Positions 55,468-64,000 of a stretch of 64,000 bases of DNA are shown here, one piece after another. Positions within the stretch are counted from its first letter, which is position 1. The number at the start of each line of letters is the position of its first letter. Source of the stretch: Aspidiotus rigidus (lineage: Eukaryota > Arthropoda > Insecta > Hemiptera > Diaspididae); NCBI GenBank assembly GCA_035079385.1, contig JAVHKY010000067.1:496001-560000 (forward strand), read 5' to 3'. A program made the position numbers and the translations under genes. A model generated the notes under the pieces. The model was not told the DNA's origin and ran no database searches. It saw only the letters and a list, made by a program, of their open reading frames with translations.

Positions 55468-55592
55468 TTGTTGTCCATGGTCGTAGAGTATATCAGCTAC
55501 CAAGCACGGCGCAGCTTCATCGCCTTCATTAATGGTTTGAGTTTCATTATTGATGTCGTTCTCATCAAACGAAGAGTAAAAAGCGGTAGGAA
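55468..55592 (-). CDS. VWC-domain protein, exon opening the first VWC module
   Basis: 125-nt exon on the minus strand. The acceptor is a long T tract plus GCAG (ending at 55593), the donor GTAAGTG (55467-55461), both close to consensus. It starts in phase 1 and ends in phase 0. It encodes PTAFYSSFDENDINNETQTI, a short acidic stretch, then APCLVADILYDHGQQ, the first cysteine and strand of a VWC module that is completed by the exon at 29057-28877. NET is a sequon. The phase-0 junction with that exon supports their being consecutive. Confidence 0.8.
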
Positions 55593-55599
55593 CTGCAAA

Positions 55600-57100
55600 A
55601 AAAAAAAAAAAGAAAAACTTTCTACATTAGTACAGAATTTTGTCCTATAGCCTATTTATGCACACAGTTCAAGCAGAGAAAAAAGTTTATTGAAGCGACT
55701 CGTAAGTAATGTGAGGGTAATCATCGTCTATTCCAAGTACCTTCGACGGGTAAAAGAACCTTTGTCTACTCGAACGTTACTTTTCGTCCTTTAGAACGTT
55801 GGTCGAGTTAGTCTGGGCTATTTGCAGTAGTTACCGTATGCATAATCATGAGACTACATAAACCTACTTGAAATTCACCTCATTTTTACGTATCCTCCCG
55901 TTCTGTTTCATTCTCGATCAATATGGTACTCTTTTTTTCTTCATCTCACTCTTTCTCCTCTTGTAGCCGAAAGTAATTCTCGACTGCGAGTACACGAAAA
56001 TACGGTTTAGTGAGCTATACAGTGCAGTGCGAACATACTCGTACGGAAATCGTGGAAAAATAAAAGAAAGAGAGAGAGAGAGCAAAAAAAAAGCAGTACC
56101 AGAGAACTTCTAACGCGAGATTTACGATTTTCCTGATACTTGAAAAAAGTAGAAAGTCAAATGCATACGTTCTCTCCTTCGTAAACAACTCGTATATAAA
56201 ACGGTGTGATAAAACGCGCGCGCGTTTAAAATACACAAAATCTTTATAATTGAGGAGCTACGGTAGATTTTGAAACGCGATAAGTCTAAAATTTAGATGC
56301 AACTTTTTCCCCTTTTCGACCGAAAACAATAACGCAACCGTTCCAGAAATACGGTATTACCGTACTTTTCTTTATTTTCCTCTCGCGCCACACGGTGATG
56401 CAATATCGCGAATTTTACGTTCATTTTAGCTTTATCGCATCTCACACCGATGATAGCTACGTATTGTTAATTTACATCTACGTCAGGACTCAAAAGTTCT
56501 TGAATTCCGTAGAGAGGAAATTTCTCCGACCACAAGGGTAGAGACATATTTGCACTAGATTATCCGATGAAAATCTCGGCCAATGTCGGCCTCAAAGACT
56601 TATCAGATTCCAGGAAAATTTAAAGCTTGTGCTGGGACAGAAAATTAAGAAAAATGTTGACCTTCGAGTTAGAAAAGATCAGTCAGACCTAGACAGTTTT
56701 CACCTTCCGAAGGACGAGAGTTTGAAAAAATTTCAAGTTTTGGCAATAACTTAAAAGTCGCAGAAAAATTCCGATCGTCAAGTTGTAAAAATAATCTGTC
56801 CAGGAGATCGCTTTTGTCGCGTGTGCAGCGCCGCTCATCCTCCGTGGTGGAGTGCAAGGTGTATAGAAGGAAGGTACGCTCCTTCAAACAAAAAACAATT
56901 AGAGGAAACTACAACGCGTTTTGTCTTTATATTCTCCATTATCTTGAAAAGAACGATTCCAAACAAAAAAACCAAAAAGATGGAATTTAAATTTGTTTCA
57001 TGATTTTCCATGTTTTTCGAGGCAGTTTTAGATTTTTTTGAAAAGATTAGAAAATGGAAAATTAAAAAACAAATAAATTTTTTTCTCTTGGTCTTTTTTT
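55600..57100. other. Intron sequence, nothing recognised
   Basis: Upstream of the exon at 55592. No further exon with a phase-1 donor could be firmly supported here; short open frames lack domains. Confidence 0.3.
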
Positions 57101-57115
57101 AGCGGGGAACCCGCT
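57101..57115. repeat. Near-palindromic GGGAACC core beside MITE copy 2
   Basis: AGCGGGGAACCCGCT, identical to 7238-7252, directly left of the MITE at 57120. Confidence 0.55.
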
Positions 57116-57119
57116 TTCG

Positions 57120-57660
57120 TCAAGAAGGGCGTAAGTCGAAAAAACGCATTTTGAGAAACACTAACTTTAAAGTTTGGAACGCTAGTACAGAGCGTAGAGA
57201 AATCAGAATGCTACAAAGTGTGTTCAGTGCATAGGCGGTATCGATCATCTTCCAATCCCACCTATTACCCGTCCAAAGAGCGTAATTTAAAAACAAGACA
57301 TCGTTTCCCGCGAAACACCATTTACGCCCTATTTGAAAAGACTTGCCCTTCTTGAAAAACACATAGCTAGACCATTCGAAACACTATTTGCGCCCTTTTT
57401 GAAAAGCCGCCCGGGCTAGACCATTTGAAACATCATTTACGCCCTTCTTGAAGAACCCATAGCTAGACCATTTGGGAAAAGCATAATACACGAAGAACAA
57501 ATCATATTGTTAGAAACAAGTTATATTGTGACGTTAACCTAATGCAATTTTACACAACACAGTTCGTGTTTAGATGAAGGGGAGGGTGAAGAACCCAATT
57601 CTGCAATCTATTCAAAAAGAGCGGAAGTCAAGTTACGCCCTTCTTGAAAAGAAGGACTCA
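57120..57660. mobile_element. MITE with TTGAGCC termini, copy 2 (reverse orientation)
   Basis: Reverse complement of copy 1 over most of its length, from CAAGAAGGGCGTAAGTCGA to CTTCTTGAAAAGAAGGACTC. It contains three tandem copies of an about 68-bp internal segment (TTTACGCCC to CTAGACCATTTG) where copy 1 has one, making it about 100 bp longer. The outermost terminus on the left is missing. Confidence 0.7.
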
Positions 57661-57810
57661 GTTAACACTATAATATAAATAATAATTAAATTAAAATTTA
57701 AAAAATTAGAAATTTTATCACTATATAATATTATTATTTCATTCATTTAAGGTAGTTTATAATTTCAATTTTGATATCGCAATAAGTTTTTGAATAAATT
57801 ATATTTTTAT
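57661..57810. pseudogene. Mitochondrial-like AT-rich DNA, unassigned
   Basis: AT-rich sequence of the same character as the identified NUMT pieces, lying between the MITE and the RTE insertion. It contains the left copy of the RTE target duplication (57798-57810). No gene assigned. Confidence 0.4.
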
Positions 57811-58963
57811 CATGGAATTGTTTGCTGTCCTTATTTTTATTTCCTCTTTCTTGGTGGTCGCCCATGTCTGCGAGCCATACGTTAATGTGGGGAGGACACA
57901 GCTATTAAGCACGTCTGCTTTACTCTTATATTTCCCTTTGAAGATGCTCTTTAAACTCCAGAATTTCTTCCATGCTAGTTTCACTCTTCGACTAACTTCA
58001 TCTTTTGTTCTATTTTCCTGTGATACTCTCTGACCCAGATATATAATTTCTTCATCCCATGTTATTTCATTTTCCCCTATTTTTACATTATCGTTTTCCT
58101 CTTTTTTCCCTATGATTTTTGTTTTGTCGAAATTTATCTCTAGCCCTGCTTTTTTACTCTCCTTTTCCAGTTCATGTATCATTTCCCCCAGTTCTTCCAC
58201 ATTCTGACTTATTATTACTATGTCATCCGCAAAACGCAGGTGATTTAGACGCTTCCCGTTCACGTCTATTCCCTTATTTTCCCAAAACAGTTTCTTAAAC
58301 ACTTCTTTTATTGCTGCCATGAATATTAATGACGACAGTGGGTCCCCTTGCTTAATTCCATTCTTGATTTTGAAGTGCTCCCCTTTAACATCAGTGATTA
58401 CCCTTGCTTCTTGTTGATTATACATATCCCTAATGATTTCAATATATCCTGCTTGTATTCCTTGGTTCACCAACGCTTTTACCATAAACTCATGATTTAC
58501 CATATCGAAGGCCTTTGTGTAGTCAATAAAGGCTAAGTAGATTTTTTGATCATATTCTCGAGCTTTTTCCATTACTTGAGTCACTACATAGATATGGTCC
58601 ATTGTCGAGAAGCCTCTCTTGAAGCCTGCTTGCTCCACAGGCTGATTATCCTCTATCACTCTTCGGATTCTATTATTTATTATTTTCGAGTATATTTTTG
58701 CTAATGTCGAAGTTATGCTTATTGGTCTATAATTTTGTATTTTACACCTTTCTCCCTTCTTATATATTATTTTTATATCTGATTTCCTCCAATCGTTTGG
58801 TATCTTTCTCTCCCTCAACACTAGGTTTAATAATTTGGTAATCTTCTCTATCATCTTTTCTCCCCCATATTTTAGATGCTCATTTAAAATTCCTTCTGTA
58901 CCGACTGCCTTCTCTGTTTTTAGTGACTTTATTGCATTCTCCACTTCATTATACATTATTTCT
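57811..58963 (-). pseudogene. RTE LINE reverse transcriptase (inverted 5' segment)
   Basis: Minus strand, open for about 380 codons: KAVGTEGILNEHLKYGGEKM, then WRKSDIKIIYKKGE, YRPISITSTLAKIYSKII, FKRGFSTMDHIYVVTQVMEK, IDYTKAFDMVNHEFM (catalytic Asp), GIKQGDPLSSLIF, catalytic FADD in RFADDIVIISQN, GLEINFDKTKIIG, and VLPTLTYGSQTWATT. It breaks at NNSM, where RTE-like proteins continue into a conserved AMERRML region. The endonuclease domain is absent (5' truncation). The undamaged frame suggests a recent insertion. Confidence 0.88.
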
Positions 58964-59182
58964 GGACTGCAGGACGACAGATGGACGCAAAGAATAACGA
59001 ACTGGTACATAGGAGGTAAAAGAAAAAGAGGAGGACAGAAGCGAAAGTGGTCAGACGAAATTGTAGGGTTTCTTCTTCATAATAAACAATATCAGCGAAT
59101 AGCTAGAGATAGAATCGAATGGGCGAGGTTGAGTGAGGCCTATGCCCAAGATATGGGCGTTGAAAAATATTGTAAAATATAA
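58964..59182 (+). pseudogene. RTE LINE C-terminal end (sense 3' segment)
   Basis: Plus strand: QDDRWTQRITNWYIGGKR, GGQKRKWSDEIVGF and ARDRIEWARLSEAYAQDMG with a stop after KYCKI. This is the typical end of these LINEs (DGRWT, RGRP-x-x-RW-D, A-x-DR-x-W-x-x-L-x-EAYAQ). About 60 residues between the two segments are missing at the inversion point. A short UTR and an (ATT)n tail follow. Confidence 0.85.
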
Positions 59183-59413
59183 ATTAATACGAATAAATTA
59201 ATTAAACATATGAATAGTTAGTATATAAGATGTTCCAAAAAATAAAAAATAAAGGCTATTATTATTATTATTATTATATTTTTATAAATTTTTTATAACT
59301 AATTCATTAAATAAAAATTTTGTAAAATTTTATTACAATAATATTATTAAAAAAAAAATTTTCAATATTTTTAAAATTAATACATAGAAATTATTGATTT
59401 AAACAAAAATAAA

Positions 59414-59515
59414 TAATCCAGATAATTTTAATCAATTAATGATAATATTTAAAACTCCTAACCATATTGAACCAGAATGATATTGTTTATTTTTTTATTG
59501 CTTCACGTTCAATTA
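59414..59515 (+). pseudogene. cytb: NUMT fragment of cytb
   Basis: In the mitochondrial code: NPDNFNQLMMMFKTPNHIEP then EWYCLFFYCF. It matches the cytochrome b segment DPDNF...TPPHIKPEWYFLFAYAI. Only about 34 codons remain. Confidence 0.8.
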
Positions 59516-59531
59516 ATAATAAATTATTATT

Positions 59532-59670
59532 TTAAAGGAAATTGAGATCTTTTTATAAAAAAACAAAAAATAAATAAATTATTATTATTATAATTAAAAT
59601 TTAATATTGAATTATTTTTTGAATAAATAAAAAAATAAAAAATTACAATTAAAATTAAATCAATAAAATA
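59532..59670 (-). pseudogene. nad5: NUMT fragment of nad5, inverted
   Basis: Reverse complement of the part of nad5 at 53540-53670: AAAGGAAATTGAGATCTTTT here corresponds to AAAAGATCTCAATTTCCTTT there. It is directly joined to the cytb fragment on one side and cox2 on the other. Confidence 0.8.
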
Positions 59671-59678
59671 TTAAAATA

Positions 59679-59800
59679 GATTGTATTCCTAATCAATGAA
59701 ATAGAATCATTACTTTAATAATTATTAAAGCTTCAATTATTTAAGGACAATGTTCAGAAATATGTGGAATTTATCACATATTTTAAAAATAATATAGGTA
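59679..59800 (+). pseudogene. cox2: NUMT fragment of cox2
   Basis: In the mitochondrial code: DCIPNQWNRIITLM, a stop where Tyr is expected, then GQCSEMCGIYH. It matches the copper-site region of cytochrome oxidase subunit II (DAIPGRLNQ...FYGQCSEICGANHSFMP). Confidence 0.82.
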
Positions 59801-60330
59801 CCTATTATGATCAAATTTCAATTTTAAATTAGTAAATTTAATAAATTTAATAATAAATAACTTTTTAAATAATTAATTAAAAATAAAAATAAAAATATCA
59901 ATATTAGTATAAAATAAAAATTCATAAAATTAAAATTTATACAATAATTATATCCTCTGTTTTTAAAATTATTTTTATTAAAAATTTTTATAAACTATTA
60001 AAAAATTTCATCCAAAATAATAAAATTTATTTAAATTTATTTCATTAATAAATTCATTAATATTGTTTAACCACTCAAGCTTGTACAATATAATAATATT
60101 TTAATCATTAATATAATTATTAACAATAAAAAATTTATTTTCAATTACAAAAATTATTAGATTTAATATTAATAATAATTCAAATTTTATATTTTTTATA
60201 ATCTTTGAATTTAATGAATATACATAAACATTAATTTCCAATTAGAACATTTTTATAACATTAAATTTTTAATTCTTTGTACAAATTAAATTTTTGAAAT
60301 TTAATTTATATGAAATTAATTTTAAAAAAA
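59801..60330. pseudogene. Mitochondrial-like AT-rich DNA, mostly unassigned
   Basis: Continues the NUMT cluster with sequence of about 85-90% AT until a sharp change in composition near 60330. No protein gene assigned apart from the tRNA-like segment at 60209-60266. Confidence 0.45.
60209..60266 (+). pseudogene. Possible mitochondrial tRNA-Gly(TCC) remnant
   Basis: Perfect 7-bp acceptor-like pairing ATTTAAT/ATTAAAT surrounds TTTCCAA flanked by ATTAA and TTAGA, resembling the anticodon arm of insect mitochondrial tRNA-Gly. The anticodon stem has a mismatch and the total length (58 nt) is short. Weak call. Confidence 0.25.
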
Positions 60331-60739
60331 TAAGTTGGTCCTGTTGCGTGCAAATTTTGTGATATTGATAACCTAATTTAAATTACATCACTGCAGTATG
60401 AAAAATGTTGACCCTCAAGCCATATTATAATGATTAGAGGAGGACCCAGAATAATTTTGATTTGTGAGGCATACATGATAGGAGGCGCATCTTTAAAAAA
60501 AATTGTTCGGCTAAAGTATCGAAAATCGCTGCAAAATTATAATTCTTTTCCGAGTCTTGTTCGTTTCAAATAGTCAAACTTATTCACATCAAATTATCAG
60601 TAAACATAATTACATCATAGTCCTTCATTCAATATCTGACGTCACGGGGAATAGGTCTATTGGACAAATGTTTCGCTTCAAAATGAATTCAGATGCACAA
60701 AATGCAAGTTGCGACAGCTGATCAAGCAGGTGACAGCGG
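60331..60739. other. Spacer with a satellite-like remnant
   Basis: Near 60405-60490 two very diverged 45-bp-satellite-like units (ACCCTCAAGCCATATTATAA, CATACATGATAGGAGG). Nothing else recognised. Confidence 0.35.
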
Positions 60740-60882
60740 GTCTGTTCACTTTAAGAAAGGATAGAAAGTATTACAAAGTACGTACCTCGAGAACGGAACG
60801 GTAGATTAGAATTACCTAGGGTGTTCCGTTCTCGATGTACGTACTTCGTACTACTTTCTATCCTTTCTTAACGTGAACAGAC
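60740..60882. mobile_element. Hairpin element with 60-bp arms
   Basis: GTCTGTTCACTTTAAGAAAG onward (60740-60799) is matched in reverse complement at 60823-60882 with few mismatches; the loop is 23 bp. Non-coding. Confidence 0.7.
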
Positions 60883-61299
60883 TATAATTTTTGTTTAGAA
60901 TTTTTTTTCTTTGAGATAATCGAAAAAAACAAACTACGCTCCGTAAGACGGAATGTTTAATTTTTTACACTAAAAGCCAGTGTGAGGGTTGCGTTTTGTG
61001 TACAACATGAATGAGCGCACCTTTCTTCTATACATCTTGGGTGGAGTGGATGCGGGTTGCATATGCATTTATTTTATTTCCTCCCAACAACGGAACCCAC
61101 AATTGAAAGATTCTCCTTAGCGAACTACCTCTTCTTCCTGGCAACCACCAAGCTGCAGTGCTCCCAGGGACGCAAAACTTGAGAACACACAACAACACCA
61201 TCTTAGATATAGTAGAACACTTCAAGTTCATCCTGCACGTCTGTATGTGATAGTACACAGGTATTGAGAAAGCCAGAGCTTGGTTCTGCATTTGCCTAT
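60883..61299. other. Spacer, nothing firmly recognised
   Basis: It may contain the 3' UTR of the minus-strand LINE fragment that begins at 61300. Confidence 0.3.
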
Positions 61300-61990
61300 T
61301 CTATTCGAAGTCCATCTTCTTCTATACGACTGTGGTTGCAAATGCAGACACCTAGTTCCATGCTTTCTCAAAGCCTAGCATGGTGGCTACGAGGCTACTC
61401 GAAGGCTCGAGCGCTTCATCTATCCCAACCTCTTGAATAGATTAATTAAGCTTGGCCCGCTCAAGCCTCCACGGCTCACACTCAAATAAGGTGTGCTATA
61501 GTCCATCGTCCCGCCCTTGATGGCAGCAAGGAGTGTCTGGTCTCCTGTTAGACCCGTAAAACCTCTTGATGGGTCGTTGTCCTCTTTTTGGCTTTGAACA
61601 CCACCGCTCTCTCCTCAGCAAGGAGCCTAATTGGTGGTGAACGTGTTAATACGCAAAGAGCCTCCGTCGAGACAGTGTGGAAGGCACTAAAACACTTTAG
61701 CGCAGCTCTTCGTTGGATCTTTACCATCTCTCTCCTTCTGTACGGTATCTTCAAGGAGTTGGCCCGTACTGGGGCACCATATAGGGGGATTGACAAGGCG
61801 GTGCTCATCATAATCATTCTTCTTACTTCTCTCGTCCCTCTTAGGTTTCTCATTAGGGGGCTCAGGTATGTCTGCCCATTTTTTCCGCTGTCATCAAGAA
61901 ATTGACTGAAGCTCAGCTTTGCCTAGGTACTTCATCACCCGCTTGGTCTTGATTTCCACAACTTGCAGGCGAAAGGTGGTGGACTGAACT
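61300..61990 (-). pseudogene. Jockey/R1-type LINE, C-terminal fragment
   Basis: Minus strand: KYLGKAELQSIS (end of the RT palm/thumb), NLRGTREVRRMIMMSTAL, SIPLYGAPVRANSL, QRRAALKCFSAFHTVSTEAL, RSPPIRLLAEERAVVFK, then (other frame) CCHQGRDDG, HTLFECEPWRLERAKL. The CxxC-like, HTLF-C-W pattern is the zinc-binding tail of Jockey-superfamily LINEs. Frameshifts and stops throughout. Related to 33185-33625. Confidence 0.78.
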
Positions 61991-62656
61991 GTCCAGAAAA
62001 TTGAATAAATTTTCTTTTCCTTTCGAGTCATTTTTTTGGATCTAGAATCGTCCATTCTGTGTATTAAAGGTCCAAAATATCAGTGATAAAGTAAGCTAAT
62101 GATTTTATTTCCTTCAACTTTTATGAAGAATACTTTTCAAAATATTCTTACCAAGTAGCTTTTTGTTTTTGGAGTGGGTATGGAATGAGTGATCTCGGTA
62201 ATATTAGAGAATTAAGAGACAAAGCTTCCCTATCTCAAATACGCACCAAACCACCAAAGAAAAGCCATCCAAATTGAATCGTCTTGTCTTTGTAGAAAAC
62301 AAAAGTCTGTGCTCTGGAACTTATATTTCGCGAATCTGCCAGAATCTGAAAGATTTGAGTTTCATTTTTCGATTTGCATTTCAAAGCAGTTCGCGAATAA
62401 GTCCATAGACCAAAAACTTTTTTTCTAACGAGCATTTTGTGAACTATCATTGAATTGTGATCTTATAAATCTCATCTTCATTTCACAAAGTGGAGTTGCC
62501 ACGTTCTACAAGTAAAAAATTTTGAGCCTATTGTTTATCTCGCACACACGTAGAATTGTACGTCAAATTAAGCCGAGTAGGCCGTGAGATATGTGAGCGA
62601 ACAAGAAGGCTAATGTAAAATTCCTATACAGCGTAGTGCGTATGTACAAATTTTAC
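61991..62656. other. Spacer, nothing recognised
   Basis: No element or exon supported. Confidence 0.3.
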
Positions 62657-62714
62657 CTAGTTGATATGTTCCGAGTAGCCTAGGGGCACTGGTATCGATA
62701 ATTCTACTCGAACG
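62657..62714 (-). CDS. Candidate 58-nt upstream exon of the VWC gene
   Basis: On the minus strand an acceptor CAATTTTCAG and a donor GTAAAATTTG bound 58 nt that are open in one frame (RSSRIIDTSAPRLLGTYQL) and end in phase 1, exactly what the exon at 55592 needs; the joined text would read GTYQLVPTAFYSSF. There is no domain evidence, and short open segments with plausible splice sites arise by chance, so I keep it as tentative. Confidence 0.3.
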
Positions 62715-63344
62715 CTGAAAATTGCAATTTAAATTATGGTTTCGAAGTTCAGAGACGGGTGTTCAGTGCGGAACACAAAATAATGAGACCAAGCAGCGAA
62801 CCAATATCTCTATAGAGCTCGAACCGCGAGTACCTCTATACATGTATACTGAGCAGATAAGGGGAAAAGATATGCCTTTATAATGTTGCATTCTCAATGC
62901 AAATTCGACAACATTACATCGTATTCTCTCCCATTTTCACGGAGTTATAAATAAAGCTATACTGCTCGAGCGAGGAGGAAAAAAAAAAATAAAAGAAATA
63001 GTCGGGACAACGCGCACTATATTCTCGTCCAATCATGAACTTACCCGGAAACAATATAAAAATGTTTATTTTTTCATACGTACAATACAAGCCCAAAAAT
63101 TGCGAGCTTTGATGAGCCAGAGCATTTTAAATAATGAATGTCGCCGTTAAAGTCCACTAACAGAACGAAGCTAAAAGAAATACTCAGGACTTTGAATGAT
63201 TCGTGTCAACGTTCTCAGTACTCTCTAAACGATGTCAAAATATTTTTCTTAGTATGCAATCCACTCATATTTTGGTCCTATTTTATGATTAAATTTTTGA
63301 ACATCACAATTGAGCGTCTTGATCTCTGGTGAGTCATGTGATAG

Positions 63345-63347
<3 letters not shown>
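62715..63347. other. Spacer, nothing firmly recognised
   Basis: Several GTAAGT-like donors occur on the minus strand, but none with a convincing open exon. Confidence 0.3.

Positions 63348-63414
<67 letters not shown>
63348..63414. repeat. (GA)n microsatellite
   Basis: About 33 uninterrupted GA dinucleotides. Confidence 0.95.
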
Positions 63415-63417
<3 letters not shown>

Positions 63418-63596
63418 ACCTATTTCGGGAATTTAATTGGAATGTATCTAGAACAATGAATTAATGACTTTGAAAAACGGACATCGAAGTCATCAGGGAG
63501 ATTGAGGGAGTTTTTGACATGAGAACAGGGGAAAAGATAGCTGACCTTTTTGAGGAACCGAAGAAAAACTCCACAATACTCGAAAAAGTAAACTGG

Positions 63597-63880
63597 AGGG
63601 CAATTTGCAAGAACCGCAGAAAAATATACAGGAAGCCGCGAGCGCGCTTTCGGTTAAACAACCATTCTCAAGCGTAGATAAAAAGCGACTCGACGAGATG
63701 GGAAAAGAGAACAGTCACAACGACGGAGGAGAAGAAATCACGATTGAACTAGCGAAGTATGAGACTGTGAGTCATACTCGTAAACTAGCTCGACCAACCC
63801 CACGTCCGGAATGTACCTGTTGAGTAGATTTATATTATCGCTATTAAGATGACGAATAGCAATTACCATCATTCCCTTGG
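63597..63880 (-). pseudogene. PLE-H, 3'-terminal fragment
   Basis: Minus strand: IAIRHLNSDNINLLNRYIPD then VGLVELVYEYDSQSHTSLVQ (endonuclease tail), stop, then a 3' UTR containing GAATGGTTGTTTAACC and GAAAGCGCGCTCGCGG, the hammerhead-like motif (63634-63675). More similar in its tail to PLE-A (SLVQS) than to PLE-B. Confidence 0.7.
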
Positions 63881-64000
63881 TACAAACAAATCAATAATTT
63901 TCAACTAAGTCGCCTTCGTTTTGGTCACAACCGACTTCCTTACCATCTAAAAAGAATAAATGTTACGGATTCTGATCTATGTCCTTTCCATATAGATTCG

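Larger units (their letters stand above)
57811..59272. mobile_element. RTE-type LINE with 5' inversion (twin priming)
   Basis: Two parts of one LINE in opposite orientation: the reverse transcriptase on the minus strand (57811-58963) and the C-terminal coding end, 3' UTR and an (ATT)n tail on the plus strand (58964-59272). Identical 13-bp direct repeats ATTATATTTTTAT flank the whole (57798-57810 and 59273-59285). A 5' segment inverted against the 3' segment inside a single target duplication is the known product of twin priming. The target is the mitochondrial-like insertion. Confidence 0.85.

Noticed and set aside
62914..63096. Possible signal-peptide exon before a strong GTAAGTTC donor
   Set aside because: No ATG in frame, upstream stops, and phase not compatible with the candidate exon at 62714.

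Overview
The window is nuclear DNA from an arthropod, most likely an insect; I cannot name the order. Evidence: spliced exons with GT/AG borders and polypyrimidine tracts, no operon-like layout, AT-rich non-coding DNA packed with eukaryotic transposons (Penelope-like, RTE-, Jockey/R1- and RNase H-type LINEs, hAT, MULE, MITEs), and nuclear copies of a mitochondrial genome that read correctly only with the invertebrate mitochondrial code (TGA as Trp, ATA as Met).

The only host gene I can support lies on the minus strand and spans at least 44 kb. Its 3' end is made of exons at 55592-55468, 29057-28877, 28391-28218 and 11428-11247 (stop codon 11249-11247); a 58-nt exon at 62714-62657 is a weaker candidate. 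Exon phases agree at every junction. The joined product ends in two von Willebrand factor C-like (VWC) cysteine modules separated by a Ser/Thr/Asn-rich linker with many N-glycosylation sequons, so it is probably a secreted or extracellular-matrix protein. Its N-terminus lies beyond the right edge. Almost everything else sits inside its introns of about 26.4 kb and 16.8 kb.

Layout. 0-2.4 kb: LINE tails and a foldback. 2.4-5.4 kb: arrays of a 45-bp satellite inside long inverted repeats. 5.4-7.1 kb: degenerate tandem repeats. 7.2-10.2 kb: a 2.46-kb element with about 215-bp terminal inverted repeats (TIRs) and internal tandem arrays, inserted with a TA duplication into the same satellite. 11.2 kb: last exon. 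13-17 kb: nested hAT-type elements and foldbacks. 18 kb: purine microsatellite. 21.6-26.7 kb: a 5-kb relative of the long-TIR element, itself carrying a hAT insertion with a clean 8-bp duplication. 28.2-29.1 kb: two exons. 29.9-37.3 kb: a MULE fragment and Penelope-like elements (PLEs), including a head-to-head dimer. 41-42 kb: a large palindrome. 43.4-47.3 kb: PLE nested in PLE. 48.4-50.7 kb: LINE, PLE, hAT and SINE pieces. 52.4-53.9 and 57.7-60.3 kb: scrambled mitochondrial insertions (nad5, cytb, cox2) interrupted by a MITE and by a twin-primed RTE LINE. 55.5 kb: exon. 61-64 kb: LINE and PLE remnants.

No intact autonomous transposon was found. PLE, LINE, MULE and hAT coding regions are truncated, frameshifted or carry stops. 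The most unusual features are the long-TIR elements that carry symmetric internal satellite arrays, the dispersed 45-bp satellite with its recurrent near-palindromic core, and the PLE hammerhead-like motif whose helix II covaries between copies.
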